A stretch of DNA of 40,199 nt from an uncultured Clostridia bacterium (lineage in GTDB: Bacteria > Bacillota > Clostridia > Christensenellales > Borkfalkiaceae), in NCBI GenBank assembly GCA_944327625.1, contig CALVHL010000016.1, positions 1 to 40,199 on the forward strand, in the 5' to 3' direction. A program made the translations under genes and the position numbers. The number at the start of each line of letters is the position of its first letter. Positions within the stretch are counted from its first letter, which is position 1. Below the pieces are notes generated by a model, which did no database searches, was not told the DNA's origin, and was given only the letters and a program-made list of their open reading frames with translations. This document shows, piece by piece, positions 1 through 7,219 of this stretch.

Positions 1-58
1 TTTGAACCGGGGCATGAGGGTTTTGCAGACCCTGGCCTTACCACTTGGCTATAGCGCC
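1..58 (-). tRNA. tRNA-Cys (GCA), 3' end cut by the window edge
   Basis: Read on the minus strand from position 58 the sequence starts GGCGCTATAGCCAAG and folds into a D arm, an anticodon arm with loop CTGCAAA (anticodon GCA) and the start of a T arm with GGTTCAAA. The acceptor 3' strand lies to the left of the window. It is the last of three co-oriented tRNAs that look co-transcribed. Confidence 0.93.
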
Positions 59-67
59 TTAAAAAAA

Positions 68-182
68 TAGTGCGGAAAGAATATTTGGAGCGGGAAACGA
101 GATTCGAACCCGCGACATTCACCTTGGCAAGGTGACGCTCTACCACTGAGCCATTCCCGCATAACATTATTCTTCCGCACTA
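68..182. repeat. inverted repeat flanking tRNA-Gly
   Basis: TAGTGCGGAAAGAAT at 68-82 is the reverse complement, with one T indel, of ATTCTTCCGCACTA at 169-182. The arms sit in the two spacers either side of tRNA-Gly, so in the precursor RNA they could pair and present the tRNA at the tip of a long stem. The role in processing is inference. Confidence 0.75.
86..160 (-). tRNA. tRNA-Gly (GCC)
   Basis: On the minus strand a complete cloverleaf runs from GCGGGAATGGCTCAG to the acceptor 3' strand. The anticodon arm is CACCTTGCCAAGGTG with anticodon GCC, the T loop is GTTCGAATC, and CCA is encoded (TGG at 86-88 on the plus strand). It lies between tRNA-Val and tRNA-Cys and is bracketed by a 14-15 bp inverted repeat (68-82 and 169-182). 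Confidence 0.97.
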
Positions 183-187
183 TTCCT

Positions 188-263
188 TGGTGGGAGCTAC
201 AGGGCTCGAACCTGTGACCCACTGCTTGTAGGGCAGTTGCTCTCCCAACTGAGCTAAGCTCCC
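188..263 (-). tRNA. tRNA-Val (TAC)
   Basis: The minus strand from 263 reads GGGAGCTTAGCTCAGTTGG, a valine-type acceptor and D arm. The anticodon arm is CTGCCCTACAAGCAG (anticodon UAC), the T loop is GGTTCGAGCC, and CCA is encoded at 190-188. It is the first tRNA of the cluster, starting about 6 nt after the predicted transcription start. Confidence 0.97.
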
Positions 264-275
264 GAACGCTTTAAT

Positions 276-304
276 ACTATATCAAACTATCGCCCAAAAT
301 GCAA
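276..304 (-). promoter_or_regulatory. sigma-A promoter of the tRNA cluster
   Basis: The minus strand has TTGCAT (304-299), a 17-nt spacer and TATAGT (281-276). The predicted start near 269 lies just upstream of the 5' end of tRNA-Val at 263, as expected for a stable-RNA promoter. Confidence 0.7.
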
Positions 305-443
305 GCGATTTTTCGCTCTTTTTTATATTTTTTCTCAAATTTATTTTATTTTTTTGACTGCGCGGGCGGTTACACAATATATAGTATATGCGGCGGAACA
401 GCGACAACAACACTTGCCGTCATCCCGCCGCAATGCGCTTTGG

Positions 444-1487
444 TTATACCGCTTTGGGCGCGGTTCTGCCCTTTCTCAGCTCGTTTTCGATCTCCTTGCA
501 GGCGAGATTGAGCTCCTCCTCGGTCTCGGCGACGTCGACGCCGTCGAGGATATTCTGAAGCTTATATTCGGTATTGAGATACCTTATCGTCTGGAAGCCG
601 ATTATTGCCGTCAGCGTGCCGTTGGTCAGCCCCTGAACCGAGCTGTCGACGAGCACGGAGATTGCCGAACCGAGTATGGGTATTCCCTTTGCCGCGTCGC
701 CCATGGTCTTAACTATGCCGTTGCCGATTTTGAGCCCGCCGAGCCCGTAGGAGACGAGCGAATTTCTGACGACGGCGGCGAAAATCCTGACGAGCCGCGT
801 ATCCGACGGGCGGAAGCCGTAGAGAAAGACTATGTCCTTTATCATCTGCAGGTTGACGACGGCGACGAGCAGCGCGTCGGTCTTATTGCTCTGCGAGATT
901 GCCGAATACATCGCCGATTTGAGCGAGCACCTGAAAATTATGTCCTTGGCGCTCTTTTTGACCGAGCCCTGATAGAGCGCGGAGAGCGATTTTTTAATGC
1001 CCTCGTCGTCGCGCCCGACGAGCGCCGCTTCGAGCTGTTCGACGTTGGCGCTGTCGTACCAGCCGACGCCCGCCACGTTAGAGCTTAAATCGACTATCTT
1101 TTCGCCTATCTGGCGGCGCAGAGCCCTGTTTCTGCGCTTTGCCGCGCCCGCCGTCTTATAGTTGACGTTGGTCACGAAATAGTCCGAACGCAGAATTTTG
1201 ACGACGGGCACTATGTAGAATATTATGAATAGCAATACGGATATGCCCGCGGCGACGTAGCCCGCATATTCGTTGAGCTCCCATATCTCCTTGGATATGG
1301 AGAACAGCCCCCACGCAAAGAATATGGCGACGAGCGCGGCGAGGAGGCGCAGAACGAGCGAAGCGCCCTTGACGTTCTGCCGCTTGACGTACTTTTCCTC
1401 GTATTCGTATATGGTCATCTTCTTTTCTTCGGGCAGAGCGATATTTTCGGTTACCGCAATCTCCCCTCTGTTTTTGTTGTCTTTCAT
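444..1487 (-). CDS. DUF697 / YcjF-like inner-membrane protein
   Basis: This encodes 347 residues. A hydrophilic N-terminus (about 1-42) precedes two membrane segments (about 43-62 and 75-97), followed by a long C-terminal domain with alternating helices and glycine-rich hydrophobic stretches (GLGGLKIGNG, GIPILGSAISVLVDSSVQGL). That layout and the LQMIKDIVFLYGF segment resemble the DUF697 domain of YcjF-type proteins, whose function is not settled. The start has a clear Shine-Dalgarno (GAGGTGAACG before ATG). It begins only 8 nt after the rsmI stop, so it is the distal gene of the trmN6-rsmI operon. No catalytic motif is evident. The family call rests on recognition of the fold pattern, not on an alignment. 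Confidence 0.65.
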   Translation of the reverse strand: MKDNKNRGEIAVTENIALPEEKKMTIYEYEEKYVKRQNVKGASLVLRLLAALVAIFFAWGLFSISKEIWELNEYAGYVAAGISVLLFIIFYIVPVVKILRSDYFVTNVNYKTAGAAKRRNRALRRQIGEKIVDLSSNVAGVGWYDSANVEQLEAALVGRDDEGIKKSLSALYQGSVKKSAKDIIFRCSLKSAMYSAISQSNKTDALLVAVVNLQMIKDIVFLYGFRPSDTRLVRIFAAVVRNSLVSYGLGGLKIGNGIVKTMGDAAKGIPILGSAISVLVDSSVQGLTNGTLTAIIGFQTIRYLNTEYKLQNILDGVDVAETEEELNLACKEIENELRKGRTAPKAV

Positions 1488-1495
1488 CGTTCACC

Positions 1496-2302
1496 TCATT
1501 CAAGACCGACGGTAAATGGGTAAAGCTGAGATTTGGGTACTCCCCTGTCCGCCGCGGCGCGTTTGAGCGCCTCTTTTTTATCCATTCCCTGCCGCATATA
1601 GTGCAGGATATGCTCTCTTTCGCTGAGCGAGTTGAGCGGATTATTCCGCACCTTCGCGCCCTCGACGACTATGACGTATTCGCCGCGCTTTTCGCCCGCC
1701 AGCCCCTCGGCGAGCGTGAACGGCACGACCTCCTCGTGCAGCTTGGTTATCTCTCTCACGGCGCAGGCGTTGCGGTCGCCGAATACCTCGTACATCGAGG
1801 ATATGTGGCGGTCTGCGTCCTGCGGGGCGACGTGGAAACACAGCGTCAGGTCACAGTCCGCATACCGCGAGAGCAGCGCCTTGCGCTCCCCCGCCTTGTC
1901 GGGCAGAAAGCCGATGAAGGCGAACCTGTCCGCCGGCAGAGCCGACAGCACGAGCGCCGACAGAAAGGCGTTCGCGCCGGGAATTACCGTATATTCCGCG
2001 CCCGCCCGACGGAGCTCGGCGCAGACCGTGCCGCCCGGATCGGATATGACGGGCATGCCCGCGTCGGAGACTATCGCCACCTGCTTGCCCTCGGCGTTGG
2101 CGGAGATTATCTTCTGCGCCGCCTCGCGCTCGTTGAACTTATGACAGGCGACGAGCGGCTTTTTTATGTCGTAGGCGTTGAGAAGTTTTAAAGTATGCCG
2201 CGTATCCTCGCAGAAGATGACGTCGGCAGAGCGCAGCGTTTCGAGCGCGCGCAGCGTTATGTCTTTGAGATTGCCTATCGGCGTGGCGACGAAGTATATC
2301 AC
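1496..2302 (-). CDS. rsmI: 16S rRNA (cytidine1402-2'-O)-methyltransferase RsmI
   Basis: RsmI uses S-adenosylmethionine to methylate the ribose of C1402 in the 30S P site. The 268-residue protein opens with FVATPIGNLKDITLRALE and carries the family glycine motif GMPVISDPG near residue 85, both typical of the tetrapyrrole-methylase fold. The C-terminal part has the ALKRAAADRGVPKSQLY segment usual in RsmI. The start is GTG, overlapping the trmN6 stop (GTGA), with GGAGGTG upstream; this 4-nt overlap implies translational coupling. The next gene follows after 8 nt. The same pair (yabB-yabC) is adjacent in Bacillus subtilis. Confidence 0.95.
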   Translation of the reverse strand: MIYFVATPIGNLKDITLRALETLRSADVIFCEDTRHTLKLLNAYDIKKPLVACHKFNEREAAQKIISANAEGKQVAIVSDAGMPVISDPGGTVCAELRRAGAEYTVIPGANAFLSALVLSALPADRFAFIGFLPDKAGERKALLSRYADCDLTLCFHVAPQDADRHISSMYEVFGDRNACAVREITKLHEEVVPFTLAEGLAGEKRGEYVIVVEGAKVRNNPLNSLSEREHILHYMRQGMDKKEALKRAAADRGVPKSQLYPFTVGLE

Positions 2303-3009
2303 AGCCCCTCACCTCCGTTGAGCGTGCCGCCACCGTTTGCCTGAGTATTGACGAACGCTTCGAGTACTTCGGTGGACGGCCTGCCGCCCTTGACCGCCTC
2401 CGCCATGAGCAGGTAGGGCTTAGCCGTCGGCGTACCCTTGACGAACTGCACGCGCTTGACTTCGAGATTGTATTTTTTTAAGGTATAGCAGACTTCGGCG
2501 AGCCTGTCCGCCCTGTTGACGAGCGCAAACCGCCCGCCGAATTTGAGGCACCTTGCCGCGGCGCGGGCGATTTCGTCGAGCGTTACGGTTATCTCCTTGC
2601 GGCAGACCGCCTTTTCGTAGGAGAGATTGTCGAAGCCGCCGCGCTCGTAGGGCGGGTTGCACAGTATCAGCGAGAACGCGCCGTCGAAAGAGGCGGGAAT
2701 ATCCTGCACCCTGCCCTCGACGACGACGGCAGCCATGCCGTTGGCTTCGGCAGTGCGCCGCGCCATATCACAGAGCGCGGGCTGCATTTCAAAGAGCGTA
2801 AGCGACTTTATGCGCGGATTGAGGCAGGCGAAGTGATAGCCCACCGCGCCGCACCCCGCGCAGAAGTCGGCGACGGTATCGCCGCACTTTGCCCGCGCGA
2901 AGCGGGACAGCAGTATGCTGTCCGAAGTGAACCTGTAAAGCTCCCTGTTCTGTATTATTATCTTGTCGCCGAATAGCGTCTCTGCGCACTCGTTTTCTCT
3001 AAGCTGCAT
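2299..3009 (-). CDS. tRNA1(Val) adenine-37 N6-methyltransferase-like protein (YabB/TrmN6 family)
   Basis: This is a 236-residue class I SAM methyltransferase of the COG4123 type. The N-terminus is typical (DKIIIQNRELYRFTSDSILLSRFA). The SAM motif is VADFCAGCGAVGYHF at about 47-60, and the N6-adenine methylase signature NPPY is at 118-121. Family members methylate adenine next to the anticodon of tRNA-Val; here the exact substrate is inferred. It is the first gene of the trmN6-rsmI-DUF697 operon. No Shine-Dalgarno is visible: TATAAT lies only 5 nt before the ATG, so the mRNA may have a very short or absent leader. The spacing to the ferredoxin gene contains a terminator. Confidence 0.88.
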   Translation of the reverse strand: MQLRENECAETLFGDKIIIQNRELYRFTSDSILLSRFARAKCGDTVADFCAGCGAVGYHFACLNPRIKSLTLFEMQPALCDMARRTAEANGMAAVVVEGRVQDIPASFDGAFSLILCNPPYERGGFDNLSYEKAVCRKEITVTLDEIARAAARCLKFGGRFALVNRADRLAEVCYTLKKYNLEVKRVQFVKGTPTAKPYLLMAEAVKGGRPSTEVLEAFVNTQANGGGTLNGGEGL

Positions 3010-3014
3010 AAAAG

Positions 3015-3020
3015 ATTATA
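3015..3020 (-). promoter_or_regulatory. possible -10 box directly upstream of trmN6
   Basis: TATAAT on the minus strand ends 5 nt before the ATG. The -35 position (ATAAAT at 17 nt spacing) is poor, so this is a weak promoter call. It matters because no ribosome binding site lies between it and the start codon. Confidence 0.35.
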
Positions 3021-3085
3021 TTATTTTCCGCCCCGTAATTTATTTTGCCCGTCGCGGCGGGCGGGGGCGCGCCTTTTTTCGGGTT

Positions 3086-3124
3086 AAAAAAAAGCGGAAC
3101 GCAAGCATTATTCTTGCGTTCCGC
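3086..3124 (-). terminator. intrinsic terminator of the ferredoxin gene
   Basis: GCGGAACGCAAG (3094-3105) pairs perfectly with CTTGCGTTCCGC (3113-3124) around a 7-nt loop. In the minus direction a run of eight U follows (A-run 3086-3093). Confidence 0.9.
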
Positions 3125-3140
3125 CTTATTGCCTTCTCAA

Positions 3141-3311
3141 TTATTCGGGCTTGATTGCACCGGTGGGGCAACCGTCTTCGCAAGCGCCGCAGTCAATGCA
3201 GGTATCTGCGTCAACAACATACTTGTCAGCGCCTTCGGAAATAGCTCCTACGGGGCAGGTAGCTGCACAAGCGCCGCAGCTTACGCAATCATCAGTGATA
3301 ACGTGTGCCAT
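3141..3311 (-). CDS. 2[4Fe-4S] ferredoxin, 56 aa
   Basis: This small clostridial-type ferredoxin carries electrons in the cytoplasm on two [4Fe-4S] clusters. The translation starts MAHVITDDCVSCGACAATCP and contains a second motif CIDCGACEDGCP, giving two CxxCxxCxxxCP cluster motifs and eight cysteines, the family's usual length. GGAGGAG precedes the ATG. It is monocistronic, with its own promoter (3382-3411) upstream and a strong terminator downstream. Its redox partner cannot be named from the neighbourhood; in anaerobic Clostridia such proteins serve pyruvate:ferredoxin oxidoreductase and hydrogenases. Confidence 0.96.
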   Translation of the reverse strand: MAHVITDDCVSCGACAATCPVGAISEGADKYVVDADTCIDCGACEDGCPTGAIKPE

Positions 3312-3381
3312 CTGTACTCCTCCATAAATATTTTTTTACGGCGAGCACGAACGTATACGCGCACGCACTTCCGCTTGCTTT

Positions 3382-3411
3382 ATTATATCATAATTAAGAC
3401 AAATTTGTAAA
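3382..3411 (-). promoter_or_regulatory. promoter of the ferredoxin gene
   Basis: The minus strand shows TTTACA (3411-3406), 18 nt, then TATAAT (3387-3382). The leader to the ATG is about 65 nt and ends with a strong GGAGGAG. Confidence 0.7.
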
Positions 3412-3421
3412 GAGCTATTTG

Positions 3422-3444
3422 AAAAAAATCGCAACGCTATTGCG
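3422..3444 (-). terminator. terminator at the end of the greA-ricT operon
   Basis: On the minus strand CGCAA and TTGCG (3444-3440 with 3434-3430) flank a 5-nt loop, followed by AT7. The stem is short but the U-run is good, and it lies 12 nt past the ricT stop. Confidence 0.6.
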
Positions 3445-3456
3445 CGTATTTTAAAA

Positions 3457-4320
3457 TTATTCGTCCTCTTTGGGCTCGTCCTTGGCTTCTTCCGCCTTTT
3501 CCTTGCCTGCGGGACGCTTGAATTTTATGTCGGAAACGGCAAAGTCGCGGTAGGTGACGGCGTCCTTGTCCTCTATCTTGACCTTGACTTCCATTTTGAG
3601 CATATTGACGTTTATTACCGTACCCTTGCCCTCTGGCGTGTCCACCTCGCTGCCGAGTTTGGGCACGTTCTTGCAGGCCTCGGCGTAGTAGTCGTTCTCG
3701 TACGCAAGGCAGCACATCAGCCTGCCGCACAGCCCCGAGATCTTGCCCGGGTTGAGCGACAGCCCCTGGTTTTTCGCCATCTTAATGGAGACCTTGTTGA
3801 AGTCCGGCATGCAGCTGGCGCAGCAACATTCCCTGCCACAGGGCGCAATGCCGCCGATGAGCTTTATCTCGTCCCTTATGCCTATCTGGCGAAGCTCTAT
3901 CCTCATTCTGAACAGGGCGGAGAGGTCTTTTATGAGCTCCCTGAAATCTACCCTGCCGTCGGCGGTGAAGTAGAAAGTCACCTTACTGCCGTCGAAGGAG
4001 AATTCGCAGCCGACTATCTTCATTTCCAGCCCGCGCGCCTCGACCTTCTGCTTGGCGGAGGCTATCGCGCCCGCCCGCCTTTCCTCGTTGCGCCTGACCT
4101 GCTCCTCGTCGCGCTTGCTTGCTATCCTTATTATGGGTTTGAGCGGCTGAACGACCTCGTCGTCGGCAACCTCCGAAAGGGGAATGACGACCGTGCCGTA
4201 TTCCTGCCCGTTCGCCGTCTCGACGATTACGCCCATGCCCTTTTCATATCTGTCCTTGCCCGGCGCAAAGTAGTACACCTTGCCGCCGTTTCTGAATTTT
4301 ATTCCTACAATTTTAACCAT
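3457..4320 (-). CDS. ricT: PSP1-domain protein RicT (YaaT)
   Basis: In Bacillus subtilis RicT works with RicA and RicF as a Y-complex that carries Fe-S clusters and guides RNase Y; it affects sporulation and biofilm formation. The 287-residue protein starts MVKIVGIKFRNGGKVYYFAPG and has the PSP1 core (YGTVV, then FDGSKVTFYFTADGRVDFRELIKDL as a broken pattern around 108-130). Its cysteine cluster is APCGRECCCASCMPDFNKVS (about 159-178), with GLCGRLMCC (197-204). The reading frame is open further upstream, but ATG at 4320 matches the family N-terminus. It overlaps the end of holB by 16 nt, the same order as in B. subtilis. A charged Lys/Glu tail ends the protein. Confidence 0.9.
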   Translation of the reverse strand: MVKIVGIKFRNGGKVYYFAPGKDRYEKGMGVIVETANGQEYGTVVIPLSEVADDEVVQPLKPIIRIASKRDEEQVRRNEERRAGAIASAKQKVEARGLEMKIVGCEFSFDGSKVTFYFTADGRVDFRELIKDLSALFRMRIELRQIGIRDEIKLIGGIAPCGRECCCASCMPDFNKVSIKMAKNQGLSLNPGKISGLCGRLMCCLAYENDYYAEACKNVPKLGSEVDTPEGKGTVINVNMLKMEVKVKIEDKDAVTYRDFAVSDIKFKRPAGKEKAEEAKDEPKEDE

Positions 4321-5222
4321 CTTGCGTTCTCCGTTGCCACTTTGAGCACTACGTCGGAAAGCAGTGCGGCAAAGTTGGCGTTGAATTTGAGATCTCTCTG
4401 CGCCCTGTCCGCGCACTCGGTTGCAGTGATGAGCGCCCCCGCGCAGAGCGGGGCGCGATAATTTTCGTCCTCGGCGTATTTTTTAAGTTCGGCGAAGTAC
4501 AGCCGCTGCATTTCGGCGAGGAGTTCGCTCTTTTCGGCAATGCCCGAATATCTGACCGCCGCCGCGAGTGCGCTATTTATATCGCCCGCCGCACACAGCT
4601 CCTTTGCCGCCGAGTGCACCCTTTCAAACCAGCCGCCGCCGAGCATCTTCTGCGCGTTGCCGAGTATTCCGCCCGCCGCGCGGCTTATTTCGCCGTTGCG
4701 CTCGTCGTGACCGCCCCGTTCGAGCGCGGCATATATCTCCTCCGCCGTAAAGGGCGGGATTTCGAGCAGCCTGACGCGCGATTTGACCGTATCGAGCACG
4801 GGCGCGAGCGTAGCCGCGCCGAGCAGGAAATACACCCCCTCGGGCGGTTCTTCGAGCACTTTCAAAAGCTTATTCTGAAAGATGGGCGAAGCGCCGTCGA
4901 AGTCGGAGATTATATACAGCTTAATGCCCCTTTCCACGGGGCGTATAGCCGCGTCGTCGATTATTTCGGTCGCCTGCGCGACGGCAAGTTTCTGCCCGAC
5001 GGGGGGATATACGCGCATATCGGGCAAGCCCTCAGATAAAATGAGCCGTCCATCGCGGCTGTCCCTGTCCGCGCCGAACAGCGCGAGCGCGAATATGCGG
5101 AGGGCGGCGCGGAGGTTGGCGGCGTCGGGAAAGTGCAGCATATATGCGTGCGAAAGCCTGCCGCCCAGCCTGTCGCCGAGCAGTATCTTATATGCCACCG
5201 TTCCCTTAATCAGCCTTTCCAT
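4305..5222 (-). CDS. holB: DNA polymerase III delta-prime subunit
   Basis: Delta-prime is the rigid stator of the clamp loader that places the beta clamp (DnaN) on primed DNA. The 305-residue protein has SHAYMLHFPDAANLRAAL near the N-terminus, which corresponds to the family's degenerate ATP site: the Walker A lysine is absent. It also has the hallmark LLKVLEEPPEGVYFLLGA and the sensor-like DTVKSRVRLLEI around 135-170. The zinc-binding cysteines of many delta-prime proteins are missing, so it is a divergent, shorter form. It lies 5 nt after tmk and overlaps ricT, the standard Bacillota arrangement, which strengthens the call. Confidence 0.9.
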   Translation of the reverse strand: MERLIKGTVAYKILLGDRLGGRLSHAYMLHFPDAANLRAALRIFALALFGADRDSRDGRLILSEGLPDMRVYPPVGQKLAVAQATEIIDDAAIRPVERGIKLYIISDFDGASPIFQNKLLKVLEEPPEGVYFLLGAATLAPVLDTVKSRVRLLEIPPFTAEEIYAALERGGHDERNGEISRAAGGILGNAQKMLGGGWFERVHSAAKELCAAGDINSALAAAVRYSGIAEKSELLAEMQRLYFAELKKYAEDENYRAPLCAGALITATECADRAQRDLKFNANFAALLSDVVLKVATENARWLKL

Positions 5223-5227
5223 AGCCG

Positions 5228-5848
5228 TCAGATTATGCCCTTTTCCTTTAAAATCGAGAATATCCTCTCGTTGGTCTCAAACTTGGTTCCGCCACATTCG
5301 ACGGCACATATATAGGGGTATTTTTTAAGTTGAGCGACGTACCCTTCGTAGACTTTGTCGTGGAACGCCTGCCCCTGAAGCTCCATTCTGTCGTTCTTGT
5401 CCGCGCCGTGCTTTCTTTCAAAAGCCGCCTTGGGCGCAATATTTAAAAAGAGCGTCAGATCGGGCGCGTATTCGCCCAGCGCGAGCGAGTTGATGCCCGC
5501 GACATACTCCTCGCCCAATCCCCGCGCATAGCCCTGATAGGCGAGCGAAGAATGGACGTACCTGTCGCAGATGACGAGCTTGCCCGCTTCGAGCGCGGGA
5601 ACGACTATCTCTTTGAGGTGCTGAATACGCGCCGCGGCGTATAAAAGCGCCTCGCACTCGTCGCACATCGCGGTGTTGCCCGCGTCGAGAATTATCTTTC
5701 TTATCTGTTCGGCTATTGCGCTGCCGCCCGGCTCGCGCGTGACGATGAAGTCGACGCCCGCCGCCGCAAGCTTTTCGGAGAGCAGCCTTATCTGCGTACT
5801 CTTGCCGCTGCCCTCGCAGCCCTCGAAAGTTATGAATTTGCCTTTCAT
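5228..5848 (-). CDS. tmk: dTMP kinase
   Basis: Thymidylate kinase phosphorylates dTMP to dTDP with ATP, feeding DNA synthesis. The 206-residue protein starts MKGKFITFEGCEGSGKST (P-loop at 10-18), has TREPGGSAIAEQIR, and has the dTMP-binding segment DRYVHSSLAYQG. The ATG at 5848 is chosen because it gives the normal N-terminus and overlaps the stop of the upstream decarboxylase-like gene (ATGA); the longer open frame is just read-through of that gene in another phase. It sits between yaaO and holB as in Bacillus subtilis. Confidence 0.95.
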   Translation of the reverse strand: MKGKFITFEGCEGSGKSTQIRLLSEKLAAAGVDFIVTREPGGSAIAEQIRKIILDAGNTAMCDECEALLYAAARIQHLKEIVVPALEAGKLVICDRYVHSSLAYQGYARGLGEEYVAGINSLALGEYAPDLTLFLNIAPKAAFERKHGADKNDRMELQGQAFHDKVYEGYVAQLKKYPYICAVECGGTKFETNERIFSILKEKGII

Positions 5849-7194
5849 CTTCTGACAACCTTTATCTTTCCGTCCCTGACGCCGAATGTGTTGCCGCATG
5901 ACGACAACAGCTCGACCGCCTGCGGGGTGATTATCTCGCCCGCAATGACGACGGGCAGACAGGGCGGCGTTATCCCCGCATTCTCGGCGCACATTCTGCC
6001 GACCGCCTTGTCGAGCGGCAGGTATTCGCAATGCTGCTTGTGCGCGTATATGAAACTATAAGTGCGCGAAGCCGCGGGAATAGTCGGGCGTTCGCGGTAA
6101 GTGCCTTTATTCTTCTTCTTGGAAACGACGCCGAGCAGCACGCCCTTGAGGTCGTCGAGGTGCCACGGCTCGGTCGACGGCGAGAGATAGAAAAGCAGGT
6201 ATCTGCCGTCGTTCATCTCGGCATATATGCCCTTCTTTTCGAGCGCCGCCTGCGCTATCGCGGGGCTTATGTCCAGCGGCTTGAAGTCGACGGCGAGCTT
6301 TGCCCAGTCGTCCGAGGGATAGAGCGGCAGTCCGTCGCTGTCCGCCCTGAACGCCTCCGCCGCTGCCATTGCCCGCGCGAGCAGTTTTGGGTTATTTATA
6401 TAGTACTTTACGCCGTATTCGACGCTCGCCATTATGGGATAGCTGGGCGAAGTCGTCCTGAAAAGCGACATTGCCTCGTCCGCGCGGGAGACGAGCTTGT
6501 CGTTGCCGACGAGCACGACCGCCCCCTGCGTCAGCGTGGGCAGCGTCTTGTGTGCGCCGTCCACCCACATATCGGCATACACGCCCGCATAGCCCTTTCT
6601 GTCCTCCGACAGCGCGAGGTGCGCGCCGTGCGCTCCGTCGACGAAAAGCAGTCTGCCGTGCTTTGACAGCACCTCCTTGTACTTTTCGAGCGGCGCGAAG
6701 TTGCCGTAATAGTCGGGCGACGCGACAATCATTCCCGATATGTTGACGTCGTTGACTATGAGTTTTTCTATGAGTTCGGGTTCGGGATAGCCGAGCACAC
6801 CCTCTCTCTCTGCGCCCTGCACTATCACGGGCTCGATATTGAGCACTCGGCAGGCGTTGAAAACGCTCTTGTGCGAGGCGCGGGGTACTATCAGCTTATT
6901 TCCGCTCTGCGAGGCGACGAATACCATTGCCATTACGCCCGACGAGCTGCCGTCCGTCGTTATGAACGCGCGTTTTGCGCCGAGTATTTGGGCAATGTCG
7001 TCCTGCGCCCGCTTAATCGCGCCGACGGGGCTTTGCAGGTCGTCCGAAAAGCTTAATTCGGTCACGTCGATGGGCGCGACGGGGAAAGCCGCCCTGAACG
7101 CCGCGGCGTTCTTATGCCCGGGTAGATGCAGGCGCACCCTGTCCCTGCCCTTGAATTTATTCAGTTGGTTTAAGATTTCGTAGTTATATACCAT
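5845..7194 (-). CDS. PLP-dependent Orn/Lys/Arg decarboxylase-family protein (YaaO-like)
   Basis: This is a fold-type I PLP enzyme of the major decarboxylase family, 449 residues long, the short form lacking the N-terminal wing domain of the E. coli enzymes. It shows LHLPGHKN (22-29), the cofactor-binding TDGSSSG (80-86), FVDGAHGAH (184-192) and the Schiff-base motif DGAHKTLPTLTQG with Lys216. The C-terminal region has the GEIITPQAVELL helix. Substrate (lysine, arginine or ornithine) cannot be told from sequence. The position just upstream of tmk matches B. subtilis yaaO, whose physiological role is poorly defined. The 4-nt overlap with tmk implies coupled translation. Confidence 0.9.
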   Translation of the reverse strand: MVYNYEILNQLNKFKGRDRVRLHLPGHKNAAAFRAAFPVAPIDVTELSFSDDLQSPVGAIKRAQDDIAQILGAKRAFITTDGSSSGVMAMVFVASQSGNKLIVPRASHKSVFNACRVLNIEPVIVQGAEREGVLGYPEPELIEKLIVNDVNISGMIVASPDYYGNFAPLEKYKEVLSKHGRLLFVDGAHGAHLALSEDRKGYAGVYADMWVDGAHKTLPTLTQGAVVLVGNDKLVSRADEAMSLFRTTSPSYPIMASVEYGVKYYINNPKLLARAMAAAEAFRADSDGLPLYPSDDWAKLAVDFKPLDISPAIAQAALEKKGIYAEMNDGRYLLFYLSPSTEPWHLDDLKGVLLGVVSKKKNKGTYRERPTIPAASRTYSFIYAHKQHCEYLPLDKAVGRMCAENAGITPPCLPVVIAGEIITPQAVELLSSCGNTFGVRDGKIKVVRR

Positions 7195-7219
7195 ATCTGC
7201 CGCGTCCCGGAACGCCCGC

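Noticed and set aside
354-1088. Plus-strand open frame opposite the DUF697 gene
   Set aside because: It is antisense to a gene with clear membrane helices, a good ribosome binding site and operon context.
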